Shown here one piece after another: positions 43,421 through 52,643 of a DNA stretch of 64,000 nucleotides (the stretch's first letter is position 1; each line of letters opens with the position of its first letter). The DNA comes from an uncultured Lachnospiraceae bacterium (GTDB lineage Bacteria; Bacillota; Clostridia; Lachnospirales; Lachnospiraceae): NCBI GenBank assembly GCA_946554445.1, contig CAMNSD010000002.1:124001-188000 (forward strand), given 5' to 3'. The notes beneath the pieces are model-generated. The model was given only the letters and a program-made list of their open reading frames with translations, was not told the origin of the DNA and searched no databases. A program made the position numbers and the translations under genes.

Positions 43421-43984
43421 ATGGTTATAAAATTGAGACCATATAGAATTGTAATAACATTTGTTGTAATTTGTATGATAGTACTATTGGATTGCAGAAT
43501 GGCAAAAGCGATGGAAGAGACAGCCTATGGGTATTCAGAAGTATCTCTGTCCGATCTTAGGTGGGAATTTCTGGAAATATACAGACAGAAGAAGGAAGTT
43601 ATAAAATATCGGGATATTGGGGAAGCGGATTGGCCATTGGTGGATTCCGTACAATTGATTTATAACAAACACTATCAGGATAATCCCAACAGCCTGCCTG
43701 TGCCTTACTGCACCTATAATGCGAAGGGTAATTTTTATGCGGAAGTGTTGGACAAGGATCATTCCTGTCTTTTACTGGTGTATGACGGCATGTCGGAGAA
43801 CGGGAAGTGTTATCTGTTTGTGGCGGAAGAAGAACACTATGACGTGGATGGAACGAAGCTGGATAATACCAGCCTGCGGGAATTTTACGCGGTAAATTTG
43901 GAAGAGGGCAAAGTTTACGAGGCGCATAAGACTACTTGGGGCGGCGCGGAGGCAGAGGAATACCGGAAGGCGACCAGGGAGTAG
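43421..43984 (+). CDS. Secreted hypothetical protein
   Basis: The 187-residue protein has an N-terminal signal (hydrophobic IVITFVVICMIVLL, then AKA before the mature ME) that fits type I cleavage. The mature part is rich in acidic and aromatic residues (LRWEFLEIYRQKKEVIKYRD, then NKHYQDNPNSLPVPYC) with no recognised domain. GGGGG is very close to the ATG, so an in-frame TTG at 43433 is an alternative start. It is an isolated gene after the murG terminator. Confidence 0.6.
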   Translation: MVIKLRPYRIVITFVVICMIVLLDCRMAKAMEETAYGYSEVSLSDLRWEFLEIYRQKKEVIKYRDIGEADWPLVDSVQLIYNKHYQDNPNSLPVPYCTYNAKGNFYAEVLDKDHSCLLLVYDGMSENGKCYLFVAEEEHYDVDGTKLDNTSLREFYAVNLEEGKVYEAHKTTWGGAEAEEYRKATRE

Positions 43985-44012
43985 GGCGACGGTCCTTTTT
44001 AATAAAATCTAA

Positions 44013-44042
44013 TTGTGTGGATGGTATATCGTGGCTTATAAT
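44013..44042 (+). promoter_or_regulatory. Promoter of the AAA-ATPase-like gene
   Basis: TTGTGT (44013-44018), 18-base spacer and a perfect TATAAT (44037-44042) lie about 50 bp before the ATG at 44093. Confidence 0.55.
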
Positions 44043-44092
44043 AGAGACAAAGCATCTCCGATAACGGGGATGGATATCGAGAGAGGGCAGCT

Positions 44093-45778
44093 ATGGCAAG
44101 AGTAGTCGGTATTGGGAACCAGAATTTTGAAAAGATCAGGACCAATAATATTTTTTATATTGATAAAACTAATTTTATAAGGGAATGGTGGGAATCCGGT
44201 GATGAGGTAACGCTGATCGCACGGCCAAGGCGTTTTGGAAAGACTTTGAATATGAGTATGCTGGAGCAGTTTTTTTCTGTCAAATATGCTGGCAGGGGTG
44301 ATCTGTTTGCGGGGCTTTCCATCTGGGAAGAGGAAAAGTATCGGGAACTACAGGGTACTTATCCGGTTATCAGTCTGTCCTTTGCGAACGTAAAGGAATC
44401 AAATTACAGAGGGACGAGGCTATCCCTGAATCGGATTATAGAGGATATTTATAATAAAAATATATTCCTACTTGAGGGCGATCTTTTGACGAATAATGAG
44501 AAAGAGTATTTTCGCAGTGTGACCTGTAACATGGAAGATGCAACGGCGACATGGGCCCTTCACAGGATGTCAGATTTTCTTTCCCGGTATTATGGGAAAA
44601 AGGTGATCATCCTTCTGGACGAATACGATACTCCCATGCAAGAAGCGTATGTAAACGGGTATTGGAAGGAGTTGGTAGATTTTACCAGAAGTCTGTTTAA
44701 TTCAACTTTTAAGACAAATCCTTATTTGGAACGTGCCATAATGACAGGGATTACAAGAGTCAGTAAAGAATCTATTTTTTCTGATTTGAATAATTTGGAA
44801 GTAGTGACAACAACCGTCCAAAAGTATGAGGATTGTTTTGGATTTACAGAAGAGGAAGTATTTGCGGCGCTGGAAGGATATGGGATGTCTGATCAGAAGC
44901 AGCTGATAAAAGATTGGTATGATGGCTTTTCTTTTGGAGAAAAAGGAGAAATCTATAATCCGTGGTCTGTGATCAATTTTCTTGATAAAGGAAGAGTTGG
45001 AATATATTGGGCAAATACAAGTTCCAACAGCCTTGTGAATAAGTTGATACGGGAAGGCAGCTTAGAGGTGAAAAGAACCTTTGAGCAGTTGATTCAGGGC
45101 GAGACCATACAGATGGAAATAGATGAACAGATTGTATATGATCAATTGTCTGTCAAAAAGAATGCCGTTTGGAGTTTACTGCTTGCCAGCGGGTATCTGA
45201 AAGTAGAAAAGACTATTTTCGTGGAAAGAACAGGACGCACGTACTATGATATGGCGTTGACTAATAAGGAAGTCCGGATTATGTTTGAAAATATGATTCA
45301 GGACTGGTTTTCCGGAAATGACGATTATAATGACTTTATCCGCGCGTTGTTGTTGGATGATGTAAAGGCAATGAATATTTATATGAATAAAGTGGCGTCG
45401 GAGATGTTTAGTAGCTTTGATACAGGGAACAAACCGTCCGAGACACAGCCGGAGAGATTTTACCATGGATTTGTATTGGGACTTATGGTGGAGTTCTCTG
45501 ACAAATATACGATTACATCCAATCGGGAGAGCGGATTTGGAAGATATGATATTATGCTGGAACCGAAACAGCAGGAATATGATGCGATGATATTGGAGTT
45601 TAAGGTGCAGAGCCAGGAGGAGAAAGACCTTTCGGAAACAGTACAGGAAGCCCTGCGACAGATAGAGCAAAAAGAGTATCAGGCGAATCTGATCGGGAAG
45701 GGAGTTCCCAGTGAGCGGATTCGAAAGTATGGGTTTGCTTTTTGTGGGAAAAAGGTGATGATCGGCAGGGCTGGTTAG
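44093..45778 (+). CDS. AAA-ATPase-like protein with C-terminal PD-(D/E)XK nuclease domain
   Basis: A 561-residue member of the AAA-ATPase_like (PF09820) plus PD-(D/E)XK nuclease (PF08011) family, abundant in gut bacteria. The N-terminal ATPase has the family-typical altered Walker A (ARPRRFGKT, Lys50) and Walker B (VIILLDEYDTPM). The C-terminal nuclease motif reads GFGRYDIML, then AMILEFKVQ (Asp and ExK). FYIDKTNFI near the N-terminus is another signature. The function is unproven; proposals include mobile-element or defence roles. It is followed 14 bases later by a HipA-like kinase gene. Confidence 0.9.
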   Translation: MARVVGIGNQNFEKIRTNNIFYIDKTNFIREWWESGDEVTLIARPRRFGKTLNMSMLEQFFSVKYAGRGDLFAGLSIWEEEKYRELQGTYPVISLSFANVKESNYRGTRLSLNRIIEDIYNKNIFLLEGDLLTNNEKEYFRSVTCNMEDATATWALHRMSDFLSRYYGKKVIILLDEYDTPMQEAYVNGYWKELVDFTRSLFNSTFKTNPYLERAIMTGITRVSKESIFSDLNNLEVVTTTVQKYEDCFGFTEEEVFAALEGYGMSDQKQLIKDWYDGFSFGEKGEIYNPWSVINFLDKGRVGIYWANTSSNSLVNKLIREGSLEVKRTFEQLIQGETIQMEIDEQIVYDQLSVKKNAVWSLLLASGYLKVEKTIFVERTGRTYYDMALTNKEVRIMFENMIQDWFSGNDDYNDFIRALLLDDVKAMNIYMNKVASEMFSSFDTGNKPSETQPERFYHGFVLGLMVEFSDKYTITSNRESGFGRYDIMLEPKQQEYDAMILEFKVQSQEEKDLSETVQEALRQIEQKEYQANLIGKGVPSERIRKYGFAFCGKKVMIGRAG

Positions 45779-45792
45779 TCGAGGTAAAGTAA

Positions 45793-46620
45793 ATGTATAA
45801 TTTTACAGTCATGTGTGAAGATATGCCTGTTGCGAATGTCTGGGTATCAGATGATCATAAAAAGATAGCTCATAGGTTGTCACCGGAAGCTATGGTTATG
45901 GTTACAGGGAGCAGTATTGGGACACAGAAAAAATATTATGAAAAAGGTTTCTGGTATAAACAAGATAATATTGGATATGAGGGTGTTTCAGAATATCTGT
46001 CTTCAAAGGTACTTGCCTGTTCTAATATACAGGAATATGTAGAATATGAACAGTGTACGATCAATGGAAAGGCAGGGTGCCGTTGCCCCTGCTTTTTGTC
46101 AGACAAAGAATCTTTTATCAGCCTGCAGAGATTATATGATACCTTCCATGGCGGTCAATTGTCAGAGAGGGTAAGAATGATAGATTCGGTCAAAGATAGG
46201 ATTAATTTTGTGGTTGATTATGTGCTTGATATTACTGGACTGGATATGAGAGAGCAGTTAGGCAAAATAGCGACTTTTGATATGTTGATATTAAACACAG
46301 ACAGGCATTTCAATAATATTGGTATAGTGGCAGATATTTCACAAAACCAGTATAAGAATGCACCTGTATTTGATAATGGGAATTCATTATTAAGCAATCT
46401 ACAAGAGTTTCCTTATGATGAAGATATTGTAAAAAATATAGAACAGGTAATTGGACAGCCGTTTTCAGCCAGTTTGGAAAGTCAGGCCATGGAATTGGGA
46501 TTTGGTTTGAAAGTGAATTATGCTAAACTTAATGAAATGTTAAAAAATGAGCAGGAGTCCAGGGCGCTTGAGACATTATGGATACAATTAGAAAAATATG
46601 AATCTATCATCAAACTATAA
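45793..46620 (+). CDS. HipA-like serine/threonine kinase, stand-alone
   Basis: The 275-residue protein has the HipA-type kinase core: catalytic NTDRHFNN (Asp170) and metal-binding FDNGNSLL (Asp194), preceded by GYEGVSEYLSSKVL, a conserved helix of short HipA-like proteins. The usual HipA N-subdomain is absent, and no HipB-type antitoxin gene is next to it. GAGG lies eight bases before the ATG. It could phosphorylate a cellular or phage protein; coupling with the upstream nuclease-ATPase is suggested by the short gap but both are common as solo genes. Confidence 0.78.
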   Translation: MYNFTVMCEDMPVANVWVSDDHKKIAHRLSPEAMVMVTGSSIGTQKKYYEKGFWYKQDNIGYEGVSEYLSSKVLACSNIQEYVEYEQCTINGKAGCRCPCFLSDKESFISLQRLYDTFHGGQLSERVRMIDSVKDRINFVVDYVLDITGLDMREQLGKIATFDMLILNTDRHFNNIGIVADISQNQYKNAPVFDNGNSLLSNLQEFPYDEDIVKNIEQVIGQPFSASLESQAMELGFGLKVNYAKLNEMLKNEQESRALETLWIQLEKYESIIKL

Positions 46621-46677
46621 AAAACACTCTTAGAAGCATATAGTTTATTGAGAAAGAAATGATGAGGAAACCAAAAC

Positions 46678-47385
46678 ATGTTTTTAACTTCTTTTATACC
46701 ACAGCGCATCAGCAATAAAACCGTCATCAGGGTTTATCGGATCTTGGCATGGGTGAAAGTGCCGCGGCCCGCCAGGGAAAAGAATTATGAGCACAATCTG
46801 CAATGTTTGAAAAAAATGAACCCGAAACTTTGGCAGGATTCCTCAGCCTGTATCGAGAATCAGGCGCAATGGAACAATATTTGGTTTGGTGCGGGAAAAC
46901 ATCATAATATGGGGTATTCTGGCTGTGAGATCATAGCGGCTTTTAATGCGCAGAAGGCTTTGAAAGGCATAGGAACTGCAGAAAAAATGGCGGAGATGAT
47001 TCGTCATTTTGAAGCGGGTGGGGCAGCGTTATGGGGAGAGTTCGGGACGTCTCCCTGGGCAGTAGCACAATATTTTAAAAAACAAGGTTATGATGTTTTG
47101 TTATCGTATGGAGAGGATGATACCATAAACGAGATTGAGCAAAAGAGTAAGGTCATGATCGCTACGGTATATAATGACAGATTCGATATCACCAAAGAGA
47201 TACATACTGTGTGTATCACACGTGAGCAGTGTCGCGGTTTCATAGTGCACAATGCCTATTTCAAGGATAGGGATGGAACCTATGTGGCGAGTCCTTTGTA
47301 TGGGACGCTTCGGGAGGCAGTTGCACATATATCAAATCATCAGACGAAACTGATCTGTCTGACGGGGATTTTAGGGAAAGCTTGA
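46678..47385 (+). CDS. C39-like papain-fold cysteine peptidase
   Basis: A 235-residue protein with a probable catalytic triad: Cys83 in MGYSGCEIIAAFNA, His176 in EIHTVCITRE and Asn192 in FIVHNAYFKD, in C39-like order. There is no membrane helix or signal peptide, so it acts in the cytoplasm, unlike bacteriocin-exporter C39 domains. GAGG precedes the ATG by about ten bases. It follows the HipA-like gene by 57 bases. Target unknown. Confidence 0.72.
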   Translation: MFLTSFIPQRISNKTVIRVYRILAWVKVPRPAREKNYEHNLQCLKKMNPKLWQDSSACIENQAQWNNIWFGAGKHHNMGYSGCEIIAAFNAQKALKGIGTAEKMAEMIRHFEAGGAALWGEFGTSPWAVAQYFKKQGYDVLLSYGEDDTINEIEQKSKVMIATVYNDRFDITKEIHTVCITREQCRGFIVHNAYFKDRDGTYVASPLYGTLREAVAHISNHQTKLICLTGILGKA

Positions 47386-47515
47386 CTGGAATCCTCTTGA
47401 AAAACCAAGGTTTCAATGCTACACTTAGAAAAGAAAGAGCGACTCTTGTGCGGGAATGTCCACGGCGCGTTGTGGGCGGACGGCACAGTCAGAAATGAAA
47501 AAGGAGAAGGCGAAG

Positions 47516-48862
47516 ATGAACAAAGTTACATTTGATTATTCTAAAGCAGCACCGTTTATTGGGGACAATGAAGTGGAATCCATGAAGAAACTTGCGTTGG
47601 ATGCCAAAGATCTGTTGGTAAGTAAGACAGGTGCGGGCAATGATTTCTTGGGATGGATCGATCTGCCGGTGGATTATGATAAGGAAGAGTTTGACCGGAT
47701 TAAGAAGGCGGCGGCTAAGATTCAGGGCGATTCCGAGGTCCTTCTGGTGATCGGTATCGGCGGTTCTTATTTGGGGGCGAGAGCGGCGATCGAGTTTCTG
47801 CGTCACAGCTTCTACAATGTAGTGGACAAGTCGGTGAGAAAAACGCCGGAGATTTATTTTGTGGGTAATTCCATTAGTTCTACTTATATCAAGCATTTGA
47901 TTGATGTAGTGGGCGACAGGGATTTCTCTATCAATATGATCTCCAAATCTGGTACGACCACGGAGCCGGCAATTGCCTTCCGTGTGTTTAAGGAGATGGC
48001 GGAGAAAAAATATGGTAAAGAAGGCGCGGCAAAGAGAATTTATGCGACCACGGATAAAGCGAGGGGATCTTTAAAGAATCTCGCTACGGAGGAGGGATAT
48101 GAATCCTTTGTCGTTCCGGATGATGTGGGTGGACGTTTCTCTGTCCTTACGGCTGTAGGCTTATTGCCGATCGCAGTATCCGGTGCGGATATTGATAAGT
48201 TGATGGAAGGCGCGGCGGAAGGCAGAAGGATGGCGTTGGAGGCTCCTTTTGAGGAGAACGATGCGGTGAAATATGCGGCTTTGCGCAATATCTTACTCAG
48301 AAAAGGTAAGGCAATCGAAATTCTGGCAAACTATGAACCCAGTGTGCATTATGTGTCCGAGTGGTGGAAGCAGCTTTACGGCGAGTCCGAAGGAAAAGAC
48401 CAGAAGGGTATCTTCCCGGCAAGTGTAGATTTGACTACAGATTTGCACTCTATGGGACAGTTTATCCAGGATGGTGCCAGAACTATGTTTGAGACGGTCA
48501 TCAATATTGAGACCAGCAGGGAAGAGATTTTGATCGGTGAGGAGCCGGTGGATTTGGATGGGCTTAATTATCTGGCTGGCAAGAGTGTGGATTTCGTCAA
48601 CAAGAGCGCCATGAATGGTACGATTCTTGCACATACCGATGGCCAGGTGCCAAATTTCATGGTTACGATTCCTGAAGTGAATGAGTTTTATTTGGGCGAA
48701 TTGTTCTATTTCTTTGAATTTGCCTGCGGTGTCAGCGGTTATCTGTTGGGCGTGAATCCGTTCAACCAGCCGGGCGTGGAAAGCTACAAGAAGAATATGT
48801 TCGCGCTGCTTGGTAAGCCGGGATACGAGGCGCAGAGGGAAGAACTTTTAAAGAGGCTGTAA
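47516..48862 (+). CDS. pgi: Glucose-6-phosphate isomerase
   Basis: A 448-residue enzyme interconverting glucose-6-phosphate and fructose-6-phosphate. It shows the SIS-domain blocks [25 protein letters not shown] (phosphate-binding), the PGI signature [17 protein letters not shown] and a C-terminal [14 protein letters not shown] with catalytic Lys. The ATG at 47516 follows AAGGAG/GAAGG; the in-frame ATG at 47456 adds an unrelated 20-residue leader. It would channel fructose-6-phosphate from the fructan module into central metabolism. Confidence 0.97.
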   Translation: MNKVTFDYSKAAPFIGDNEVESMKKLALDAKDLLVSKTGAGNDFLGWIDLPVDYDKEEFDRIKKAAAKIQGDSEVLLVIGIGGSYLGARAAIEFLRHSFYNVVDKSVRKTPEIYFVGNSISSTYIKHLIDVVGDRDFSINMISKSGTTTEPAIAFRVFKEMAEKKYGKEGAAKRIYATTDKARGSLKNLATEEGYESFVVPDDVGGRFSVLTAVGLLPIAVSGADIDKLMEGAAEGRRMALEAPFEENDAVKYAALRNILLRKGKAIEILANYEPSVHYVSEWWKQLYGESEGKDQKGIFPASVDLTTDLHSMGQFIQDGARTMFETVINIETSREEILIGEEPVDLDGLNYLAGKSVDFVNKSAMNGTILAHTDGQVPNFMVTIPEVNEFYLGELFYFFEFACGVSGYLLGVNPFNQPGVESYKKNMFALLGKPGYEAQREELLKRL

Positions 48863-48879
48863 TTGTTGAGGTATCATCC

Positions 48880-49014
48880 ATGGGAACCATTATTGTATTG
48901 GCGGTTGTAGGCGTCGCGGCGGCTTTTGCGATCAGAAGCATAATCAGGGATAAAAAGGCGGGCAAGTCGCTTCAGTGTGGAGGAGACTGCAGCCGTTGCG
49001 GCGGATGCCATTAA
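48880..49014 (+). CDS. FeoB-associated Cys-rich membrane protein-like peptide (44 aa)
   Basis: An ATG at 48880, eight bases after GAGG, opens a 44-codon gene. It encodes one membrane helix (GTIIVLAVVGVAAAFAIRSII), a basic stop-transfer segment and a Cys-rich tail (LQCGGDCSRCGGCH). This is the layout of the FeoB-associated Cys-rich membrane proteins that accompany ferrous iron transporters in Clostridia and Bacteroides. No feoA or feoB is in the window, so this copy is an orphan next to pgi. It is too short for most gene callers. Confidence 0.75.
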   Translation: MGTIIVLAVVGVAAAFAIRSIIRDKKAGKSLQCGGDCSRCGGCH

Positions 49015-49033
49015 AATTGTATTACATTGTGAA

Positions 49034-49096
49034 AAACTGCCGGTCTGTCAGGAAATATAGGATTGTAAAATCTATTTTCCGACAGGCCGGCAGTTT
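49034..49096 (+). terminator. Long hairpin after pgi and the Cys-rich peptide
   Basis: A 16-base arm starting AAACTGCCGG (from 49034) pairs with the complementary arm ending at 49096, with one bulge, and inner bases add a further stem. GCTATTTT follows. It ends the pgi transcript. Confidence 0.7.
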
Positions 49097-49172
49097 GCTA
49101 TTTTGAGAGTGGAATAAAAAAACAACTTGTGCATTATTTGTATCTTATTTGTATCAAGTTATGTGAAAAATC

Positions 49173-49201
49173 TTGTAAAAGTGTCTACTTTAGTGTATCA
49201 T
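49173..49201 (+). promoter_or_regulatory. Promoter of the intact chemoreceptor gene
   Basis: TTGTAA (49173-49178), 17-base spacer and TATCAT (49196-49201) give a plausible promoter about 190 bp before the ATG at 49394. Confidence 0.5.
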
Positions 49202-49290
49202 TAACGTAAATCTTGATAAAAAGGAAAAAATTAAAGAAAAAACAATTAAATATTTGACAAAATGTGTATTTGCATAACGGTGAAAGGTCC

Positions 49291-49328
49291 GCTATTCATG
49301 AAGAAAGTATTTGTGAATAGTGTTTTTT
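49291..49328 (+). promoter_or_regulatory. Hairpin with T run in the chemoreceptor leader
   Basis: CTATTCA at ~49292 and TGAATAG at ~49315 pair over a 15-base loop and are followed by TGTTTTTTAT. This looks like an attenuator or a weak terminator in the leader. I do not recognise a known riboswitch in the leader; the rest of 49015-49393 shows no gene. Confidence 0.4.
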
Positions 49329-49393
49329 ATCAGTAAGGGGAAAACAATTCAAAATTGTGTCACAAAAATGATAAAGACGGAGGAAATCTTACA

Positions 49394-51454
49394 ATGAAGA
49401 ACAAGCAGAAGAAGACAAAAATTTCACTAGGCCAGAAGATTACTGCCAGCATGTTAGCCATGCAGATCGTTGTTATGACAATCCTGTCAGTTTTAGTCAC
49501 TTATTCTATTACGACAGATACCCGGAACAGTACGATCAACAGTATGAAAACGATTGTTGAGGAGCGAAGTCAGATTATTAAGAATTATGTGGACGAGGCG
49601 GAAGGAACCCTTACCGCTTACAGCCGGGCCGGAGAAATCCTGGATATTATGTTACACCCCGAGGATCCGGATATCGTAGCAGCTGCACAGGCATATACAG
49701 AGAAATTTTCAAGTGATGTTGCGAATCTGGAAGGTCTGTATGCCAGTGAATGGAATACACATGTGTTGGCGCATACCAATGCCCAGGTAGTAGGCATTAC
49801 CACAAGAGAGGGAGATCCGCTGAAGGCTTTACAGGATTCCATGCTTGCGGCAAACGGTGTATATAATACCGGTATCATTATCTCACCTGCCAGCGGTCAA
49901 CAGATCGTGTCCATGTATATGGCGGTTTTTGATGAGCAGGGGAACCCGGCGGGTCTTGTGGGCGGCGGTATTTTCAGTACAGGCTTGATTCAGATTCTTG
50001 ACAGCCTGACCATGGACGGTATGGAAAACGCTACCTATTGCATGGTAAATGTGGAAAACGGGCAGTATATTTTTAATGAGGATACGGAAAAAGTTGCCAC
50101 ACCTGCGGAGGAAGATTATATTGTTAAACTTTGCGAGCAGTTAAAGGGTGCTGCAGAGGATACAAGCGGATATACGGAATATTCGCAGAACGGTGAGAAA
50201 TATATTTCTACATATTATTATATGGCAGATCACGGCTGGTTGTTTATGCTGTCGGATGGTCAAGAAGAGATTTTTGCATCTGCGGAACAGATGAAAATGA
50301 CATTGATCGTCTTCTGTGTTGCCGCCATGTTGATCTTGATTGTTATTTCCCTTATCATTGTGGGACAGATTTTGAAACCCATGAGATCCATTGAAGGCGG
50401 TCTTATCTCTTTACAGAATTTTGATATCTCGGATAATAAAGAGGTGCAAAAGTACTGTAGCAGACGTGATGAGTTGGGTAATATTGCAAGCGCGACGGAA
50501 GTTCTAATCCATTCCTTGCAGGAGATTACGGGTACATTGAAAGATTGCTGTAATACATTGGAAGAGAATGCAGATCGTCTGCATCAATCGTCTTTCGAAC
50601 TGGTAGGGGACGTTACGGATAACGTGGCGACAACGGAAGAACTCTCTGCTGCATTGGAAAGTACAAATGATGTTGTATCTAATGTGAATACAGAAATACA
50701 GAGTATTAATTCGGTAGTTAGTTCCATTCTGGATAATATTTCTGATTCTATCCGGACAAGTAATGACATCATTGGAAGCGCACAGGATATGCAGGTGAAA
50801 GCGGATTATGCTTACAAGAATGGACAGGAAACTTTGGTTCAGACAAAGAGTTCTGTAGAAGAAGCCATCAGCAGTCTCAGCAGCCTTACGAAGGTCAATG
50901 AACTGGCGTCAGAGATTCTCAACATTGCAGGGCAGACAAATCTGTTATCTTTGAATGCTTCTATCGAGGCGGCAAGAGCAGGCGAGGCAGGAAAGGGCTT
51001 TGCGGTGGTTGCTGGGGAGATTGGGACCTTGGCGGATACCTCCAGGAATACGGCATCCAGTATCCAGGCAATCTGCAATGAAACAAATGATAGTATTAAG
51101 GTCGTGAATCAGTGTTTCGATACGATCATTGAGTTTATTGAAAAGGAAGTTGTAGATCAGTTTAAAGATTTTGCGGAAAAGTCCACCGGTTACAGTGTTT
51201 CTGTAAACGAGATCAAGGAACAGCTTGACAGAGTGGACCAGGCGGTTCAGCAGCTGGAGACTTCCGTCAGACAAATTTCTAATAATGTTACGGATGTGAA
51301 TAATATTGCAAATGAGAACATGAGCGCTATCAGCGTAATCGTTGAGAAGAATGAGAGCACGGCCCTGATCGCCGATCAGATTCAGCAGCAGTCCGGACAG
51401 AATAAGAAGCTGGCAGAAGAATTAGATAACTTAATTGATAAATTTAATTATTGA
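49394..51454 (+). CDS. Methyl-accepting chemotaxis protein with dCACHE-type sensor
   Basis: A 686-residue chemoreceptor: TM1 (~residues 14-40), a large extracellular double-CACHE-like ligand domain ([40 protein letters not shown]), TM2 ([21 protein letters not shown]), HAMP, and a full signalling helical hairpin with tip ([31 protein letters not shown] in separate motifs). GGAGG ten bases before the ATG at 49394 sets the start. Unlike the broken chemoreceptor at 18971 it keeps the entire descending helix. dCACHE domains bind amino acids or small organic acids; the ligand here is unknown. Confidence 0.93.
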   Translation: MKNKQKKTKISLGQKITASMLAMQIVVMTILSVLVTYSITTDTRNSTINSMKTIVEERSQIIKNYVDEAEGTLTAYSRAGEILDIMLHPEDPDIVAAAQAYTEKFSSDVANLEGLYASEWNTHVLAHTNAQVVGITTREGDPLKALQDSMLAANGVYNTGIIISPASGQQIVSMYMAVFDEQGNPAGLVGGGIFSTGLIQILDSLTMDGMENATYCMVNVENGQYIFNEDTEKVATPAEEDYIVKLCEQLKGAAEDTSGYTEYSQNGEKYISTYYYMADHGWLFMLSDGQEEIFASAEQMKMTLIVFCVAAMLILIVISLIIVGQILKPMRSIEGGLISLQNFDISDNKEVQKYCSRRDELGNIASATEVLIHSLQEITGTLKDCCNTLEENADRLHQSSFELVGDVTDNVATTEELSAALESTNDVVSNVNTEIQSINSVVSSILDNISDSIRTSNDIIGSAQDMQVKADYAYKNGQETLVQTKSSVEEAISSLSSLTKVNELASEILNIAGQTNLLSLNASIEAARAGEAGKGFAVVAGEIGTLADTSRNTASSIQAICNETNDSIKVVNQCFDTIIEFIEKEVVDQFKDFAEKSTGYSVSVNEIKEQLDRVDQAVQQLETSVRQISNNVTDVNNIANENMSAISVIVEKNESTALIADQIQQQSGQNKKLAEELDNLIDKFNY

Positions 51455-51523
51455 TGTTAGGATTTACGATTTCATAAAGTTAAGTATTTAGTATTATCTT
51501 TTTCATATTATTCTTCTTCTGAA

Positions 51524-51559
51524 GGGAAGTGAAATTCTGTATTTAGGATTTTACTTCCC
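51524..51559 (+). terminator. Terminator after the chemoreceptor
   Basis: GGGAAGTGAAAT (51524-51535) pairs with ATTTTACTTCCC (51548-51559) with one mismatch over a 12-base loop. The remaining gap to 51760 has an inverted repeat GCAACTG/CAGTTGC (51621-51656) that also can fold locally onto CAGTTG at 51629; no gene is seen there. Confidence 0.65.
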
Positions 51560-51760
51560 TCCTTTATGCGATGGGAAAGTTGATTTGAGAAAAGTTAATT
51601 CCGAAGGAATTTACTTTTGTGCAACTGCCAGTTGACAGATTTCCAAGTACAGTTGCTGGTTAGATAGCGATTATTTTCATACAATAAATAACAGCAGGAA
51701 CCTGTTGACGGAATTATTCATGCGTCATGACAGGAAAACATTTATAAAAGGAGAAATTCT

Positions 51761-52570
51761 ATGACACTGGGAGAAAAAATTTACATGCTTCGGACTGAGA
51801 ACGGGTTATCACAGGAGGGTTTTGGGATTAGTCTCGGTGTATCGAGGCAGTCGGTATCCAAATGGGAAACCGGGCAGTCTGTGCCGGAGTTGGAAAAGAT
51901 TGTGGCGATCAGTAATTTATTTGGGGTGACTACGGATTATCTGTTGAGAGATGAATTTGAGGGGAATTGCTGGAAAGATCCGCAGGCGGCGCCGAAAGAG
52001 ACGGCATATGGTGCTGGTCATAATATGGTCTATGTTTCCAGACGAATTCATTTTGAGTATAAGAGTAAAAAGACGATAGGAAATCTTCCCCTTGTGCACA
52101 TACATACGGGGGCAGGTCTCTATCGTGCAAAAGGCGTGATTGCCATCGGGAATATTGCGGAAGGTGTTCTGGCCATTGGATTTGTGGCAATGGGTGGATT
52201 TGCGCTTGGATTGGTTTCCATAGGTCTGGTCGCTTTGGCAACTCTGGCAGCGGGTATTTTGGCTTTTGGAAGTTTGGCCTTCGGCGTTATCACAGCGGGC
52301 GCGGTTTCCGTAGGAATATTTTCCATGGGAGCGCTGACTTTCGGGCAGTTTGCCTTTGGGGCTTCCGCCCATGGGGCGCAGGTGGCAGTGGGAGATGTGG
52401 CGCGAGGGAATATTGCGCTTGGATATTCGCAGGCTATCGGTAATTATACACAGGTCACCAACAGGCAGCCTTTTGATTATGAGAGCGCCTGCCGGATGAT
52501 CGATGAGCATGTATCGCCTTATTGGTCCTTCTTTAAGACATGGGCAAAAAGTATGGTGAAATTTTTTTAG
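51761..52570 (+). CDS. XRE regulator fused to a Gly/Ala-rich repeat (solenoid-like) domain
   Basis: The 269-residue protein starts with a classical Cro/C1 helix-turn-helix (LSQEGFGISLGVSRQSVSKWETGQSVPELEKIVAIS) over residues 1-65. After a linker, residues ~117-225 form a continuous Gly/Ala repeat with period about six (AIGNIAEGVLAIGFVAMGGFALG and on), without charged residues. The repeat could be a left-handed solenoid or a set of short membrane hairpins. The C-terminus (YWSFFKTWAKSMVKFF) is amphipathic. AAAGGAG precedes the ATG. Proteins of this layout occur in Clostridia, with no assigned role known to me. Confidence 0.8.
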   Translation: MTLGEKIYMLRTENGLSQEGFGISLGVSRQSVSKWETGQSVPELEKIVAISNLFGVTTDYLLRDEFEGNCWKDPQAAPKETAYGAGHNMVYVSRRIHFEYKSKKTIGNLPLVHIHTGAGLYRAKGVIAIGNIAEGVLAIGFVAMGGFALGLVSIGLVALATLAAGILAFGSLAFGVITAGAVSVGIFSMGALTFGQFAFGASAHGAQVAVGDVARGNIALGYSQAIGNYTQVTNRQPFDYESACRMIDEHVSPYWSFFKTWAKSMVKFF

Positions 52571-52585
52571 GCCCGTTTTTTCAAA

Positions 52586-52614
52586 TTGAATCCCGACTTA
52601 CACTGTGTTATAGT
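52586..52614 (+). promoter_or_regulatory. Promoter of the 2-hydroxyacid dehydrogenase gene
   Basis: TTGAAT (52586-52591), 17-base spacer and TATAGT (52609-52614) lie 29 bp before the ATG at 52644. Confidence 0.55.
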
Positions 52615-52643
52615 TAAAACAGTAAAAGTCCGGGAGGTAGGTT

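Noticed and set aside
45793-46620. HipA-like kinase as a HipBA toxin-antitoxin pair
   Set aside because: No helix-turn-helix antitoxin gene is adjacent and the N-subdomain of HipA is missing.
49201-49393. c-di-GMP riboswitch before the chemoreceptor
   Set aside because: The conserved GEMM core and tetraloop-receptor pattern are not present.
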